A stretch of DNA of 64,000 nt from an uncultured Bacteroidales bacterium. Its GTDB lineage: Bacteria > Bacteroidota > Bacteroidia > Bacteroidales > UBA932. The first letter of the stretch is position 1. The number at the start of each line of letters is the position of its first letter. This document shows, piece after piece, positions 1 through 7,899 of this stretch. The position numbers were made by a program, and so were the translations under genes. The stretch covers positions 27,221-91,220 of the forward strand of contig CAMQDS010000009.1 in NCBI GenBank assembly GCA_946999645.1. The letters run 5' to 3'. The notes beneath the pieces are model-generated. The model did not search any database. It saw nothing but the letters and a program-made list of their open reading frames with translations, and was not told the DNA's origin.

Positions 1-256
1 TGTAGACTATGTAGAAGGACGTGGAAATTGGTATGATAGTAAATTCTTTGCTCATCATGCTTATTTGGGTTTTGGAGTAAAGACTGATAATAACTTTTTT
101 ACGCAAAAAGGCGGTAATAAAATTGAAAACCTGCGGGCAGTAGGAGCAGTGCTTGGAGGATACAATCCTATCGATTTGGGTTGTGGAGCCGGTGTTGCCA
201 TTATGTCATCGTTGGCGGTAGCAGATGCGATTATAAATGATAAGGAGGAACTGTGA
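1..256 (+). CDS. glpB: Anaerobic glycerol-3-phosphate dehydrogenase subunit B, C-terminal part
   Basis: The frame is open from the left edge (first full codon at base 2) and ends with TGA at 254-256, so only about 84 C-terminal residues are visible. They include a glycine-rich stretch (RAVGAVLGGYNP, then GCGAGVAIMSSLAVADAI) like the end of an FAD-binding GlpB/GlpA-type oxidoreductase. The next gene is clearly glpC, and its start overlaps this stop, which supports GlpB, the flavoprotein that links the GlpA catalytic subunit to the Fe-S subunit GlpC. The upstream part and glpA lie outside the window. The family call rests mainly on context. Confidence 0.75.
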   Translation, partial: VDYVEGRGNWYDSKFFAHHAYLGFGVKTDNNFFTQKGGNKIENLRAVGAVLGGYNPIDLGCGAGVAIMSSLAVADAIINDKEEL

Positions 257-1497
257 TGCAAGAGAAAAATTTGAGTTCTAATAATTTTGAACAATGTATA
301 AAGTGTACTGTTTGCACTGTATATTGTCCGCTTGTACCTGTAAATCCTGCTTTCCCCGGACCTAAACAAGCAGGTCCAGATGGTGAAAGGCTTCGTCTGA
401 AAAATGGATTTTTTTATGATGAGAGTTTGAAATATTGCATGAACTGTAAACGGTGCGAAACAGCATGTCCTTCTGGAGTTCACATCGCAGACATAATTCA
501 TTCTGCAAGAGCTAAATATAGTACTCATAAGCCGTCTCTTAGAGATATAATTTTGGCGAGTACAGATTTTATGGGTAAAGCAGTACGTCCAGTTGCTCCT
601 ATAGTAAATGCTGTTACTGCAACTGCACCTGTAAAACTCTTGATGCATAACATTTTAGGAGTTGATAAGCATAGAACTTTTCCTAAATATAAGTTTAGTG
701 GTTTTGTGTCTTGGTTTAAGAAAAATAAGTTAGCCAGCCAAAAAACTTATAAGAACCAATTGCTGTTTTTTCATGGTTGTTCTACCGAATATCAACATCC
801 TGAAGTGGGAAGGGCTTTCGTAAGGGTTATGAATGCCTTAGGATATGGGGTTAATCTTACCAATGAAAAATGTTGTGGAGTTGCCATGATTTCCAATGGT
901 ATGTGGAAGACAGGCTTAAGGAAAGCCAGACATAATGTCCGAATTTTTGAGGAGGCAATCAATCAAAATCTTCCAATTATAACAACTGCTTCAACATGTA
1001 CTTTTACTATGAGAGATGAGTATCCTTCAATACTGAAAGTAGACAATTCTAAAGTAAGAGATAGCATAATGCTAGTTGAAAAGTTTATATATGAATTAGT
1101 TGAGTCAGGAAAGGTTAAGTTGGTATTTAAGGAAGGGTACAAGGCTAAATCTTCTTACCATATTCCTTGTCATATGGAAAAACTCGGGTGGAGTATATTT
1201 ACTTATCGCTTGATGACAATGATACCTGGAATGAAGTTTACTACACTTGACAGTAATTGTTGTGGTATAGCTGGTACTTATGGATTTAAAAAAGAATATT
1301 ATAATTATTCTCAAGAGATTGGAGCGCCTTTATTTAAACAAATTAAAGAGGAAAATCCTGATTTTGTAACTTGCGAATGTGAAACTTGCAAATGGCAGAT
1401 AGAAATGTCTACTGGGTATCCTGTATTAAATCCTATTCAAATACTTGAAGCTGCTCTTGATCTTGAAGCGACAGCCAAAGCCAACGGGTGCATATAA
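256..1497 (+). CDS. glpC: Anaerobic glycerol-3-phosphate dehydrogenase Fe-S subunit C
   Basis: 413 residues. Two 4Fe-4S clusters lie in the first 80 residues (CIKCTVCTVYCP and CMNCKRCETACP). Two cysteine-rich CCG domains follow (CCGVAMISNG near 210; CCGIAGTYGF and CECETCK near 335-380), the GlpC/heterodisulfide-reductase-like layout that passes electrons from glycerol-3-phosphate oxidation to the quinone pool. Start: GTG 253 and ATG 256 are adjacent in frame. ATG 256 is preferred because a good AAGGAGG ribosome site sits 7 nt upstream (242-248), unusual for this phylum, and it overlaps the glpB stop in a TGATG arrangement, suggesting translational coupling. A strong hairpin terminator follows. 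Confidence 0.93.
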   Translation: MQEKNLSSNNFEQCIKCTVCTVYCPLVPVNPAFPGPKQAGPDGERLRLKNGFFYDESLKYCMNCKRCETACPSGVHIADIIHSARAKYSTHKPSLRDIILASTDFMGKAVRPVAPIVNAVTATAPVKLLMHNILGVDKHRTFPKYKFSGFVSWFKKNKLASQKTYKNQLLFFHGCSTEYQHPEVGRAFVRVMNALGYGVNLTNEKCCGVAMISNGMWKTGLRKARHNVRIFEEAINQNLPIITTASTCTFTMRDEYPSILKVDNSKVRDSIMLVEKFIYELVESGKVKLVFKEGYKAKSSYHIPCHMEKLGWSIFTYRLMTMIPGMKFTTLDSNCCGIAGTYGFKKEYYNYSQEIGAPLFKQIKEENPDFVTCECETCKWQIEMSTGYPVLNPIQILEAALDLEATAKANGCI

Positions 1498-1520
1498 TTT
1501 TGCAAAGGAATAAAATATAA

Positions 1521-1566
1521 AAAGAGCGACATTAACAAGGAAACAGTCCAAGTGGTCGCTCTTTTT
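1521..1566. terminator. Bidirectional terminator between glpC and rnpB
   Basis: A 10-bp stem, AAAGAGCGAC (1521-1530) with GTCGCTCTTT (1555-1564), is flanked by an A-run on the left and a T-run on the right. It can stop glpC transcription on the plus strand and RNase P RNA transcription on the minus strand. Confidence 0.85.
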
Positions 1567-1572
1567 AGTTGT

Positions 1573-1907
1573 ATGAGTGGAACCGTAAGCCGGTTTCTGT
1601 TTTTAAATCTGTCATTTATCTTCGCAACCTACCCCCTGACATCGGGCGGGCAGCCCTCATCTGTCAGTATACTTGGTCTTGCAGGCCCTGACATTGTACC
1701 CGTAAATTATCGCTAATCAACGATGTAGGCTCTTACCCTACATTTTCACCCTTACTCAGTTATAGTAAAATACAATAATCAAGCGGTTATTTTCTGCTAC
1801 AATGTAATAAGATCACTCCTATCTGTGCTTTCCACAGCAGGGTGCCCTTTCCTGTCCGGACTTTCCTCACCTTCCTTTTGGAAAGTGCGACAAATCGTTC
1901 CACTCAG
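1573..1907 (-). ncRNA. rnpB: RNase P RNA, bacterial class A
   Basis: Read on the minus strand, the 5' part has the conserved GAGGAAAGTCCGGAC block (plus-strand complement near 1853-1868) and the 3' part has ACAGAAACCGGCTTAC (complement near 1584-1599), the two most diagnostic blocks of RNase P RNA. The ends pair as P1: GAGTGGAAC (complement of 1897-1905) with GTTCCACTC (complement of 1575-1583). About 335 nt is normal for the ribozyme that removes tRNA 5' leaders. A TAAATTTG box just upstream gives a start near 1907, and the terminator at 1521-1566 lies just past the 3' end. Exact ends are inferred from P1. Confidence 0.93.
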
Positions 1908-1914
1908 ATTTATG

Positions 1915-1922
1915 CAAATTTA
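1915..1922 (-). promoter_or_regulatory. -7 box of rnpB
   Basis: The minus strand reads TAAATTTG, matching the Bacteroidota TAnnTTTG box, placed about 8 nt before the predicted 5' end of RNase P RNA. Confidence 0.65.
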
Positions 1923-1952
1923 AGAATTATTTCCCTAATCGGAAAAAAAGCT

Positions 1953-1960
1953 TAACTTTG
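1953..1960 (+). promoter_or_regulatory. -7 box of pyrG
   Basis: TAACTTTG, followed by GCG and a start codon 26 nt later. It predicts a short leader of roughly 20 nt for the pyrG message. Confidence 0.6.
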
Positions 1961-1985
1961 CGTCCCGGTTAGAACATCCTTATTT

Positions 1986-3638
1986 ATGAATACAAAATAT
2001 GTTTTTGTCACCGGCGGCGTTGCTTCTTCGCTTGGAAAAGGTATTATTGCAGCTTCTTTAGCAAAATTATTACAGTCCAGAGGCTTAAGGGTTACCATAC
2101 AAAAATTTGACCCATATATCAATGTGGATCCAGGTACTTTGAATCCTTATGAACACGGAGAATGTTATGTCACAGACGATGGGGCTGAAACAGATCTTGA
2201 TTTAGGACATTATGAAAGATTTTTGGGAGTTCATACTTCAAAAGCCAATAATGTTACTACTGGCAAGATTTATTATTCTGTTATCAAAAAAGAAAGAGAG
2301 GGCGCATATCTTGGTAAAACCGTTCAGATTGTACCTCATATAACCGATGAAATAAAAAGGAGGATGCTTTTGTTGGGAAATTCTGGTAAGTTTGATGTCA
2401 TTGTCACAGAAGTTGGAGGAACAATAGGCGACATGGAGTCTCAGCCATTTTTAGAGGCCATAAGACAGCTGCAATGGGAAATGCCTGATGAAGACCTTAT
2501 AAGTATACATCTTACACTTGTACCTTATCTGAGGGCTGCAAAGGAACTGAAAACCAAACCTACACAACATTCTGTTCAAGCACTTCAGCAAGCAGGAGTA
2601 CATCCAGATATAATTGTTTGCAGGACAGAAGTAGAATTGTCCCCTGAACTTAGAAAGAAAGTCGCACTTTTCTGTAATGTTAAACCAGGACATGTGATTC
2701 AATCAATAGATGCACCTTCAATTTATCAGGTTCCTATGAATATGGAGGAACAAGGGCTTGATGATATGGTATTGGAGCATTTTGGTATTAAAAATCTTCC
2801 TGAACCTGATTTTTCAAAACTTAAGCAATTCTTAGATAAATTATATCATCCTAAGCATGAAGTAGATATAGCACTTGTTGGTAAGTATGTAGAACTGCAG
2901 GATGCATATAAATCTATATTAGAATCCTTTGTTCATGCCGGTGCCGCAAATGAATGTAAAGTTAGGGTGCATACTTTTCAGAGTGAAAATATAGATGATT
3001 CAAATGTTGAAGAAAAACTTTCACAAATGGATGGAATATTAGTTGCTCCAGGCTTTGGTGAAAGGGGATTGGAAGGAAAGATTAAATCAATCAAGTTTGC
3101 CAGAGAAAATAACATTCCTTTTTTTGGAATCTGTCTTGGTATGCAGATGTGCGTAGTTGAATTTGCGAGAGATGTTTTAGGCTTAAAGGATGCTGCTTCT
3201 ACTGAATTGTATCCAAATACTAAACATCCTGTAATAGACCTTATGGAGGAGCAGAAAAGCACTACTATAAAAGGTGGTACAATGAGACTTGGAGCTTATC
3301 AATGTAAACTTGCAGAAGGCTCATTGGCACAGAAAATATACGGTGTAGATATGATTTCAGAAAGACACAGGCACAGATATGAATTCAACGGAGATTATTT
3401 GGATATGATGGAAAAAGCAGGTATGAAAGCCACAGGAAGAAATCCTCAAACAGGCTTAGTTGAAATAGTAGAAGTCCCTGCGCATCCGTTCTTTATAGGC
3501 GTTCAATTTCATCCTGAACTTATGAGTACTCCTGAAAAGCCACAGCCTATTTTTGTAAATTTTGTACTTGCCGCAAGAAAACGTCGTATAGCACGACTTG
3601 GAAATGACGATTATACTGAAACAAAGTCAGCAGAATAA
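1986..3638 (+). CDS. pyrG: CTP synthase
   Basis: 550 residues, full length. It aminates UTP to CTP with glutamine and ATP in the cytoplasm. The N-terminal synthetase domain (about 1-265) opens with YVFVTGGVASSLGKGI, the P-loop-like CTP synthase start, and contains VTEVGGTIGD. The C-terminal class I glutamine amidotransferase domain (about 290-535) has the nucleophile motif FFGICLGMQ and the catalytic His-Glu in VQFHPEL. The glutaminyl cyclase gene follows 12 nt after the stop and is probably co-transcribed. Identification is secure. Confidence 0.98.
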   Translation: MNTKYVFVTGGVASSLGKGIIAASLAKLLQSRGLRVTIQKFDPYINVDPGTLNPYEHGECYVTDDGAETDLDLGHYERFLGVHTSKANNVTTGKIYYSVIKKEREGAYLGKTVQIVPHITDEIKRRMLLLGNSGKFDVIVTEVGGTIGDMESQPFLEAIRQLQWEMPDEDLISIHLTLVPYLRAAKELKTKPTQHSVQALQQAGVHPDIIVCRTEVELSPELRKKVALFCNVKPGHVIQSIDAPSIYQVPMNMEEQGLDDMVLEHFGIKNLPEPDFSKLKQFLDKLYHPKHEVDIALVGKYVELQDAYKSILESFVHAGAANECKVRVHTFQSENIDDSNVEEKLSQMDGILVAPGFGERGLEGKIKSIKFARENNIPFFGICLGMQMCVVEFARDVLGLKDAASTELYPNTKHPVIDLMEEQKSTTIKGGTMRLGAYQCKLAEGSLAQKIYGVDMISERHRHRYEFNGDYLDMMEKAGMKATGRNPQTGLVEIVEVPAHPFFIGVQFHPELMSTPEKPQPIFVNFVLAARKRRIARLGNDDYTETKSAE

Positions 3639-3650
3639 TCTATATAATAA

Positions 3651-4421
3651 ATGAAAATAATATCAAGTATATTGTTGATTATCATAATGATATTTAACCA
3701 GTCAAATCAATCTGCGGCACGAGTCCGTCAGTTCAAAGTTGAAACGGTTAAAGAATTTACTCATGATGATTGCTCATATACTCAGGGATTATTTTTAAAG
3801 GATGGAGTTTTATATGAGAGTTCTGGTATGTATGGAGAGTCTGCTTTTAAGTCTGTAAACCTCAATACTGGCAAACCTCTTAGAAAACTTACATTTAATG
3901 ACAAATATTTTATAGAAGGTTCTACAATTCTTGGTGATGAATTGTTTATTCTTACTTGGGAAAACAGAGTTGCCTTTATTTATGATTCAAAAACTCTCAA
4001 ATACAAGAAAACAGTTCCGTATCTGAGAGAAGGGTGGGGGTTGACTACAGATGGTAAATATCTGATTGCTTCAGATGGCTCATCCAAGATCTATTTTATG
4101 GATAAAAATTATAAAACATTAAAAACCATAAATGTCAATTTAAATGGAAGGAGCCTTCCAAATCTTAATGAATTAGAATATATTAACGGGAAGATATGGG
4201 CTAATGTCTATCTTACCGATATGATAGTTATAATTAATCCTGATACAGGAGAAATAGAATCTACAATAGATTGTACTGGGTTATTGCCTGATAAACTCAG
4301 AAGTTCCAAGACAGATGTACTTAATGGAATTGCATATAATCCTTTAAACAAGAAAATATATTTGACAGGAAAATATTGGAAACGTCTATATGAAATAAGA
4401 CTTATAGATAAGAATAACTAA
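3651..4421 (+). CDS. Secreted glutaminyl-peptide cyclotransferase (plant/bacterial five-blade type)
   Basis: 256 residues with an N-terminal signal (about 1-23: a hydrophobic run of I/L/M ending in NQSNQSAARV). The body matches the glutamine cyclotransferase family (PF05096-like): FTHDDCSYTQGLF, LYESSGMYGES and IEGSTILGDELFILTWEN followed by repeated beta-propeller blades. Enzymes of this family convert N-terminal glutamine of exported proteins to pyroglutamate. In Bacteroidota many exported proteins have Gln after signal cleavage, so a periplasmic role is expected (inference). It is directly downstream of pyrG and upstream of a TPP riboswitch; no functional link to pyrG is evident. Confidence 0.88.
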   Translation: MKIISSILLIIIMIFNQSNQSAARVRQFKVETVKEFTHDDCSYTQGLFLKDGVLYESSGMYGESAFKSVNLNTGKPLRKLTFNDKYFIEGSTILGDELFILTWENRVAFIYDSKTLKYKKTVPYLREGWGLTTDGKYLIASDGSSKIYFMDKNYKTLKTINVNLNGRSLPNLNELEYINGKIWANVYLTDMIVIINPDTGEIESTIDCTGLLPDKLRSSKTDVLNGIAYNPLNKKIYLTGKYWKRLYEIRLIDKNN

Positions 4422-4435
4422 TTTATATATTTATA

Positions 4436-4522
4436 AACAAGCGGGGGTACTGTACGTTATAGTACGGTTGAGAAAGACCCAAAGAACCTGATGCGGATAA
4501 TGCCGCCGAAGGGAAGGCTATA
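4436..4522 (+). promoter_or_regulatory. TPP riboswitch aptamer (THI element)
   Basis: The order of conserved blocks is that of the THI element: GCGGGGGTAC, then TTGAGAAAGACCC (the TGAGA helix), then GAACCTGAT, GCGGATAATGCC and GAAGGGAA. The thiamine pyrimidine site (TGAGA) and pyrophosphate side (CGGATAATGCCG) are both intact. It lies in the leader of a TonB-dependent receptor, as known for predicted thiamine outer-membrane transporters of Bacteroidota. Confidence 0.95.
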
Positions 4523-4543
4523 TCTCAAACGCGTAAGCGTTAC

Positions 4544-4572
4544 CCTTGCATAATGTAAAAATTTATGCGAGG
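4544..4572 (+). promoter_or_regulatory. Start-codon-sequestering hairpin, TPP riboswitch expression platform
   Basis: CCTTGCATAA (4544-4553) can pair over 10 bp (one G-U) with TTATGCGAGG (4563-4572). The ATG start of the receptor (4565-4567) lies inside the 3' arm. No T-run follows, so this looks like translational rather than transcriptional control. CCCTT at 4543-4547 could instead pair with AAGGG of the aptamer (4509-4513), giving an open state when no ligand is bound. A separate small hairpin AACGC-GTAA-GCGTT lies at 4528-4541. The pairing is visible; the switching model is inferred. Confidence 0.65.
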
Positions 4573-6844
4573 TAATTTTTTTTATGCTACAGCACTAATG
4601 CTGTTCTCATTTTCCGGATTAGCGAAAAACAAAACTACGGAGGTAATGCCAGAAATTAAAGAACGTATAGACAGCGTTGTTGTCTCATCGTCCCGTGCAA
4701 GCAGAACAACTCCAGTAACTTTTACTATGATTGGAAAGAAAGATTTGATAAGGAATAATCCTATCAATTCTATACCTATGTCTCTCAATTTACAGCCTTC
4801 AATAATTGCAACTAATGAAGGAGGTACAGGTTTAGGTTATTCAAAAATGAGTGTACGAGGAGTAAGTGGCTCTCAGATTAATGTTACACTCAATGGTATA
4901 ACACTCAATGATTCTGAATCACAAGAAGTATTCTGGGTGAATATTCCTGCTCTTACTAACATTCTTAGTTCTGTACAACTACAGCGTGGTTTAGGTACAT
5001 CAGCGAATGGTGCAGGTGCATTCGGAGCAAGTATAAACATGAATACTGCTTCGGTAGGTATTTCTCCGTCTGCAAATATAGAATATGGACGCGGAGCATG
5101 GAATACATCCACAATAACAGTATCTGCAGGAACTGGACTTACCAAATCTGGACTTTATGCAAGTTTTGCTTATTCAAAAGGCACAACAGATGGCTATATA
5201 AGGAATGCTTTTGCAAATGTCCAATCTGCCTTTGCTGCATTGGGTTGGATTTCAGAGAATAATTCATTACGAATTACTTATCTAATGGGCAATCAGCATA
5301 CCGGTATAACATGGAATGGAATTCCTATTGCAAAATATAAAGCAGGGGACTACACATACAATGAAGCCGGTGCATATAAAGATCAATTTAACAATATACG
5401 TTATTATAACAATGATACTGATAACTATGCTCAACATCATTTGCAGATAAACTATACTCACCGTTTCAGTGAAAATCTATTCTGGTCTACAACTGCCAAC
5501 TGGACAAAAGGTGACGGGTATTATGAAGAATATAAGGCTGATACAAAAGTTAAAAAATTTGGATATAAACCTATAAAAATAGGTGAAAAACAATATAAAA
5601 AAGGAGATTTTATTGTCCGTAAACAAATGGATAACAGTTATTATGTATTAAACTCAAATTTAAAATATAATAGCGACAGACTAAGTGTTACAGCTGGAAT
5701 TTATGGTTCAATATACAAAGGTGGGCATTTTGGCAATGTTATTTGGTCTAATCTTCTTGGTGACAATCATGATTATTCAGATGGAAAATGGTATGACAAT
5801 AATTCAGTGAAAAAAGAAGCATCTGTATTTGCACGTGCCGAGTATCATTTTAATTCAGGACTTTCTGCCTATACTGATTTACAATATAGAGGTATATCAT
5901 ATAAAATGGCTGGCCCTGATGATAAATTTATTCCAATTGATTATAGTCAAAATTGGCATTTTTTTAATCCGAGATTAGGAATAAGTTATGTAAAAGACGA
6001 CTTCCTTAAAGTATATGCTTCTGCAGCATTTGCCAACCGTGAACCTGGAAGACCTGATTTGAAAGAAAAAATACGTTATGTATATGAAAAGAGAGCCGAT
6101 AAGGTATCATTGAAGCCTGAGAAGATGTTAGATATAGAACTTGGGTTTGATATGAATCTCACAAAGAATTTTTCATATTCTGCAAATCTATATATGATGG
6201 AATATTCGGATATGCTTTTAGAAACTGGTATCCTAAATGATGTAGGCTATGCTATTAAAGCCAATACTCCAAGAAGTTATAGGCGAGGAATAGAATTATC
6301 TGCAGTATGGCAAATATTGCCAGAGGTTTGCTTAGATGCTAATTTGGCACTCAGTACAAACAAAATTAAAAATTATGATGTTCTATTAACTCTCTATGAT
6401 AATCCGGATAATTATAACTACTTGGGTACCATTGTAGAAAAACATTATGATAAAGTAACAATGCTCAATTCTCCTTCAGTAATTGCAATGTCTCGTCTAA
6501 CTGTGTTGCCTTTTAAGAGAATTAGTAAAGGAATATTCAAGAATTTGTCATTGTCAATAGACGGAAAATATGTAGGAAAACAATATTGGGATAATACCGA
6601 AAACTCTGATAGGATGACACCAGGATATTTTATTTCCAATCTTTCCGTTTCACAGGAATTTAATATAGGCATGGGAAAATTGGGTTTTGCAGCATATCTT
6701 AATAACATTTTTAATAATCGTTATTTTGCTTATGGCTGGGTATCCAGAAGTAAATTTAAGGAAAATAATCTTATTTCTCAGTATGAAGGAGTATATCCTC
6801 AAGCTCCTTTCAACTGTATGTTAAAGATGTATTTAAGATTCTAA
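4565..6844 (+). CDS. TonB-dependent outer-membrane receptor, probable thiamine transporter
   Basis: 759 residues: a signal peptide (about 1-20, MRGNFFYATALMLFSFSGLA), a plug domain (about 35-165; DSVVVSSSRASRTTPVT TonB-box-like start, KMSVRGVSGSQINVTLNGI, VQLQRGLGTSANGAGAFGASIN) and a beta-barrel ending in aromatic MLKMYLRF. The family imports large or scarce nutrients using TonB energy. The TPP riboswitch directly upstream makes thiamine or a phosphate ester the likely substrate. No adjacent pnuT-type inner-membrane transporter or thiamine kinase gene is present, unlike many thi transport clusters. The substrate is inferred from regulation only. Confidence 0.87.
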   Translation: MRGNFFYATALMLFSFSGLAKNKTTEVMPEIKERIDSVVVSSSRASRTTPVTFTMIGKKDLIRNNPINSIPMSLNLQPSIIATNEGGTGLGYSKMSVRGVSGSQINVTLNGITLNDSESQEVFWVNIPALTNILSSVQLQRGLGTSANGAGAFGASINMNTASVGISPSANIEYGRGAWNTSTITVSAGTGLTKSGLYASFAYSKGTTDGYIRNAFANVQSAFAALGWISENNSLRITYLMGNQHTGITWNGIPIAKYKAGDYTYNEAGAYKDQFNNIRYYNNDTDNYAQHHLQINYTHRFSENLFWSTTANWTKGDGYYEEYKADTKVKKFGYKPIKIGEKQYKKGDFIVRKQMDNSYYVLNSNLKYNSDRLSVTAGIYGSIYKGGHFGNVIWSNLLGDNHDYSDGKWYDNNSVKKEASVFARAEYHFNSGLSAYTDLQYRGISYKMAGPDDKFIPIDYSQNWHFFNPRLGISYVKDDFLKVYASAAFANREPGRPDLKEKIRYVYEKRADKVSLKPEKMLDIELGFDMNLTKNFSYSANLYMMEYSDMLLETGILNDVGYAIKANTPRSYRRGIELSAVWQILPEVCLDANLALSTNKIKNYDVLLTLYDNPDNYNYLGTIVEKHYDKVTMLNSPSVIAMSRLTVLPFKRISKGIFKNLSLSIDGKYVGKQYWDNTENSDRMTPGYFISNLSVSQEFNIGMGKLGFAAYLNNIFNNRYFAYGWVSRSKFKENNLISQYEGVYPQAPFNCMLKMYLRF

Positions 6845-6861
6845 TTAAATCTGTTATCATT

Positions 6862-6896
6862 AAAAAGCCGTCTTATGAAATTAAGACGGCTTTTTT
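6862..6896 (+). terminator. Rho-independent terminator of the receptor gene
   Basis: AAAAAGCCGTCTTA (6862-6875) pairs with TAAGACGGCTTTTT (6882-6895), loop TGAAAT, T-rich tail. Confidence 0.9.
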
Positions 6897-7089
6897 ATAT
6901 TCTATCAATAAAGACCCGCTTCGCAGCGAGTCTTTATGGGTTAGTTAGTTGTGTATTTATTATTGTTAGCTATAAAAATTTCTAAAAGGTTTTTATTTCG
7001 CTTTAACGTTTTAAAAACGTTACAAAGTTAGTTATTATGAGTAATAATGCAAATAAATCTTACTAAATATCGTAAATTATTTTAACGTT
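6897..7089. other. Intergenic region with a second hairpin
   Basis: Holds an imperfect palindrome at 6908-6937 (ATAAAGAC ... GTCTTTAT around CGCT-TCGC-AGCG), which could terminate trmD transcription on the minus strand. The remainder is AT-rich with no coding potential seen. Confidence 0.5.
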
Positions 7090-7773
7090 TCAGATTTTAT
7101 CGTCCAAAAGTTCGGGACGAAGAGCCTTTGTTCTTGCTAAAGCCTGCTCATCTTGCCACTGTATTATCTTTTTAGGATCTCCGCATAAAAGAATTTCAGG
7201 TACTTTCCAACCATTGTATTCAGCTGGTCTGGTATATATAGGAGGGGAGAGTAAACCGTTCTGAAACGAATCGCTCAATGCAGAGGTTCCATCAGTAATT
7301 GCTCCAGGAATTAATCTAACCAAGGCATCGGCAAGAATGGCTGCAGGGATTTCTCCACCACTGACCACGTAATCCCCTATAGAAATCTCCCTTGTTATAA
7401 GGTGTTCCCTTATACGATTATCAATACCTTTATAATGACCACATAGAATTATTATGTTGCCTTTTAATGACAGTTCGTTTGTTATACTTTGATTTAGACG
7501 CTCGCCATCAGGTGACATATATATAATTTCATCGTAATCCCTTTGACTTTTCAGTTCCTCTATCATTTTAAAAACAGGCTCTACCATCATCACCATACCC
7601 GCATCACCACCATATGAATAATCATCTACAGAAAGATGTTTTCCAATTCCATACTTACGAAGATTATGAATATTAATATCTACAAGACCTTTTTTTCTGG
7701 CTCTTCCTACTATTGAATATCCCAAAGGACTTTCTAATAATTCAGGAACTACTGTAAGTATATCTATTCTCAT
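7090..7773 (-). CDS. trmD: tRNA (guanine-37-N1)-methyltransferase
   Basis: 227 residues from ATG at 7773 (MRIDILTVVPELL). A longer in-frame extension to 7866 would add 31 residues with no family match and would run through the promoter, so it is rejected. The SPOUT-family trefoil-knot signatures are present: GGDAGMVMMVEPVF, ILCGHYKGIDNR, and EISIGDYVVSGGE. TrmD methylates G37 next to the anticodon of several tRNAs using S-adenosylmethionine and prevents +1 frameshifting. It is divergent from the DUF349 gene. Confidence 0.96.
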   Translation of the reverse strand: MRIDILTVVPELLESPLGYSIVGRARKKGLVDINIHNLRKYGIGKHLSVDDYSYGGDAGMVMMVEPVFKMIEELKSQRDYDEIIYMSPDGERLNQSITNELSLKGNIIILCGHYKGIDNRIREHLITREISIGDYVVSGGEIPAAILADALVRLIPGAITDGTSALSDSFQNGLLSPPIYTRPAEYNGWKVPEILLCGDPKKIIQWQDEQALARTKALRPELLDDKI

Positions 7774-7797
7774 TGCGTGTCTTTTTGAAACTATATG

Positions 7798-7835
7798 CAA
7801 AAATAGGATTTTTTGTAGATTTTTAGGTATATTTG
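7798..7835. promoter_or_regulatory. Divergent promoter boxes for trmD and the DUF349 gene
   Basis: The minus strand reads TATTTTTG (complement of 7798-7805) ahead of trmD, and the plus strand reads TATATTTG (7828-7835) ahead of the DUF349 gene. Both fit TAnnTTTG. The upstream TTG elements are not clear. Confidence 0.5.
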
Positions 7836-7899
7836 TCGCCATATGTGCATACTGTTGTATAGGCACATAGTTATTATTTATAAACCATACTTCTTTTTT

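Noticed and set aside
6908..6937. Palindrome after the receptor terminator as a mobile-element end
   Set aside because: There is no transposase or second copy; it fits a terminator for the convergent trmD.
7774..7866. N-terminal extension of trmD
   Set aside because: It passes through the promoter boxes and has no homology; the conserved protein starts at MRIDILTVVPELL.
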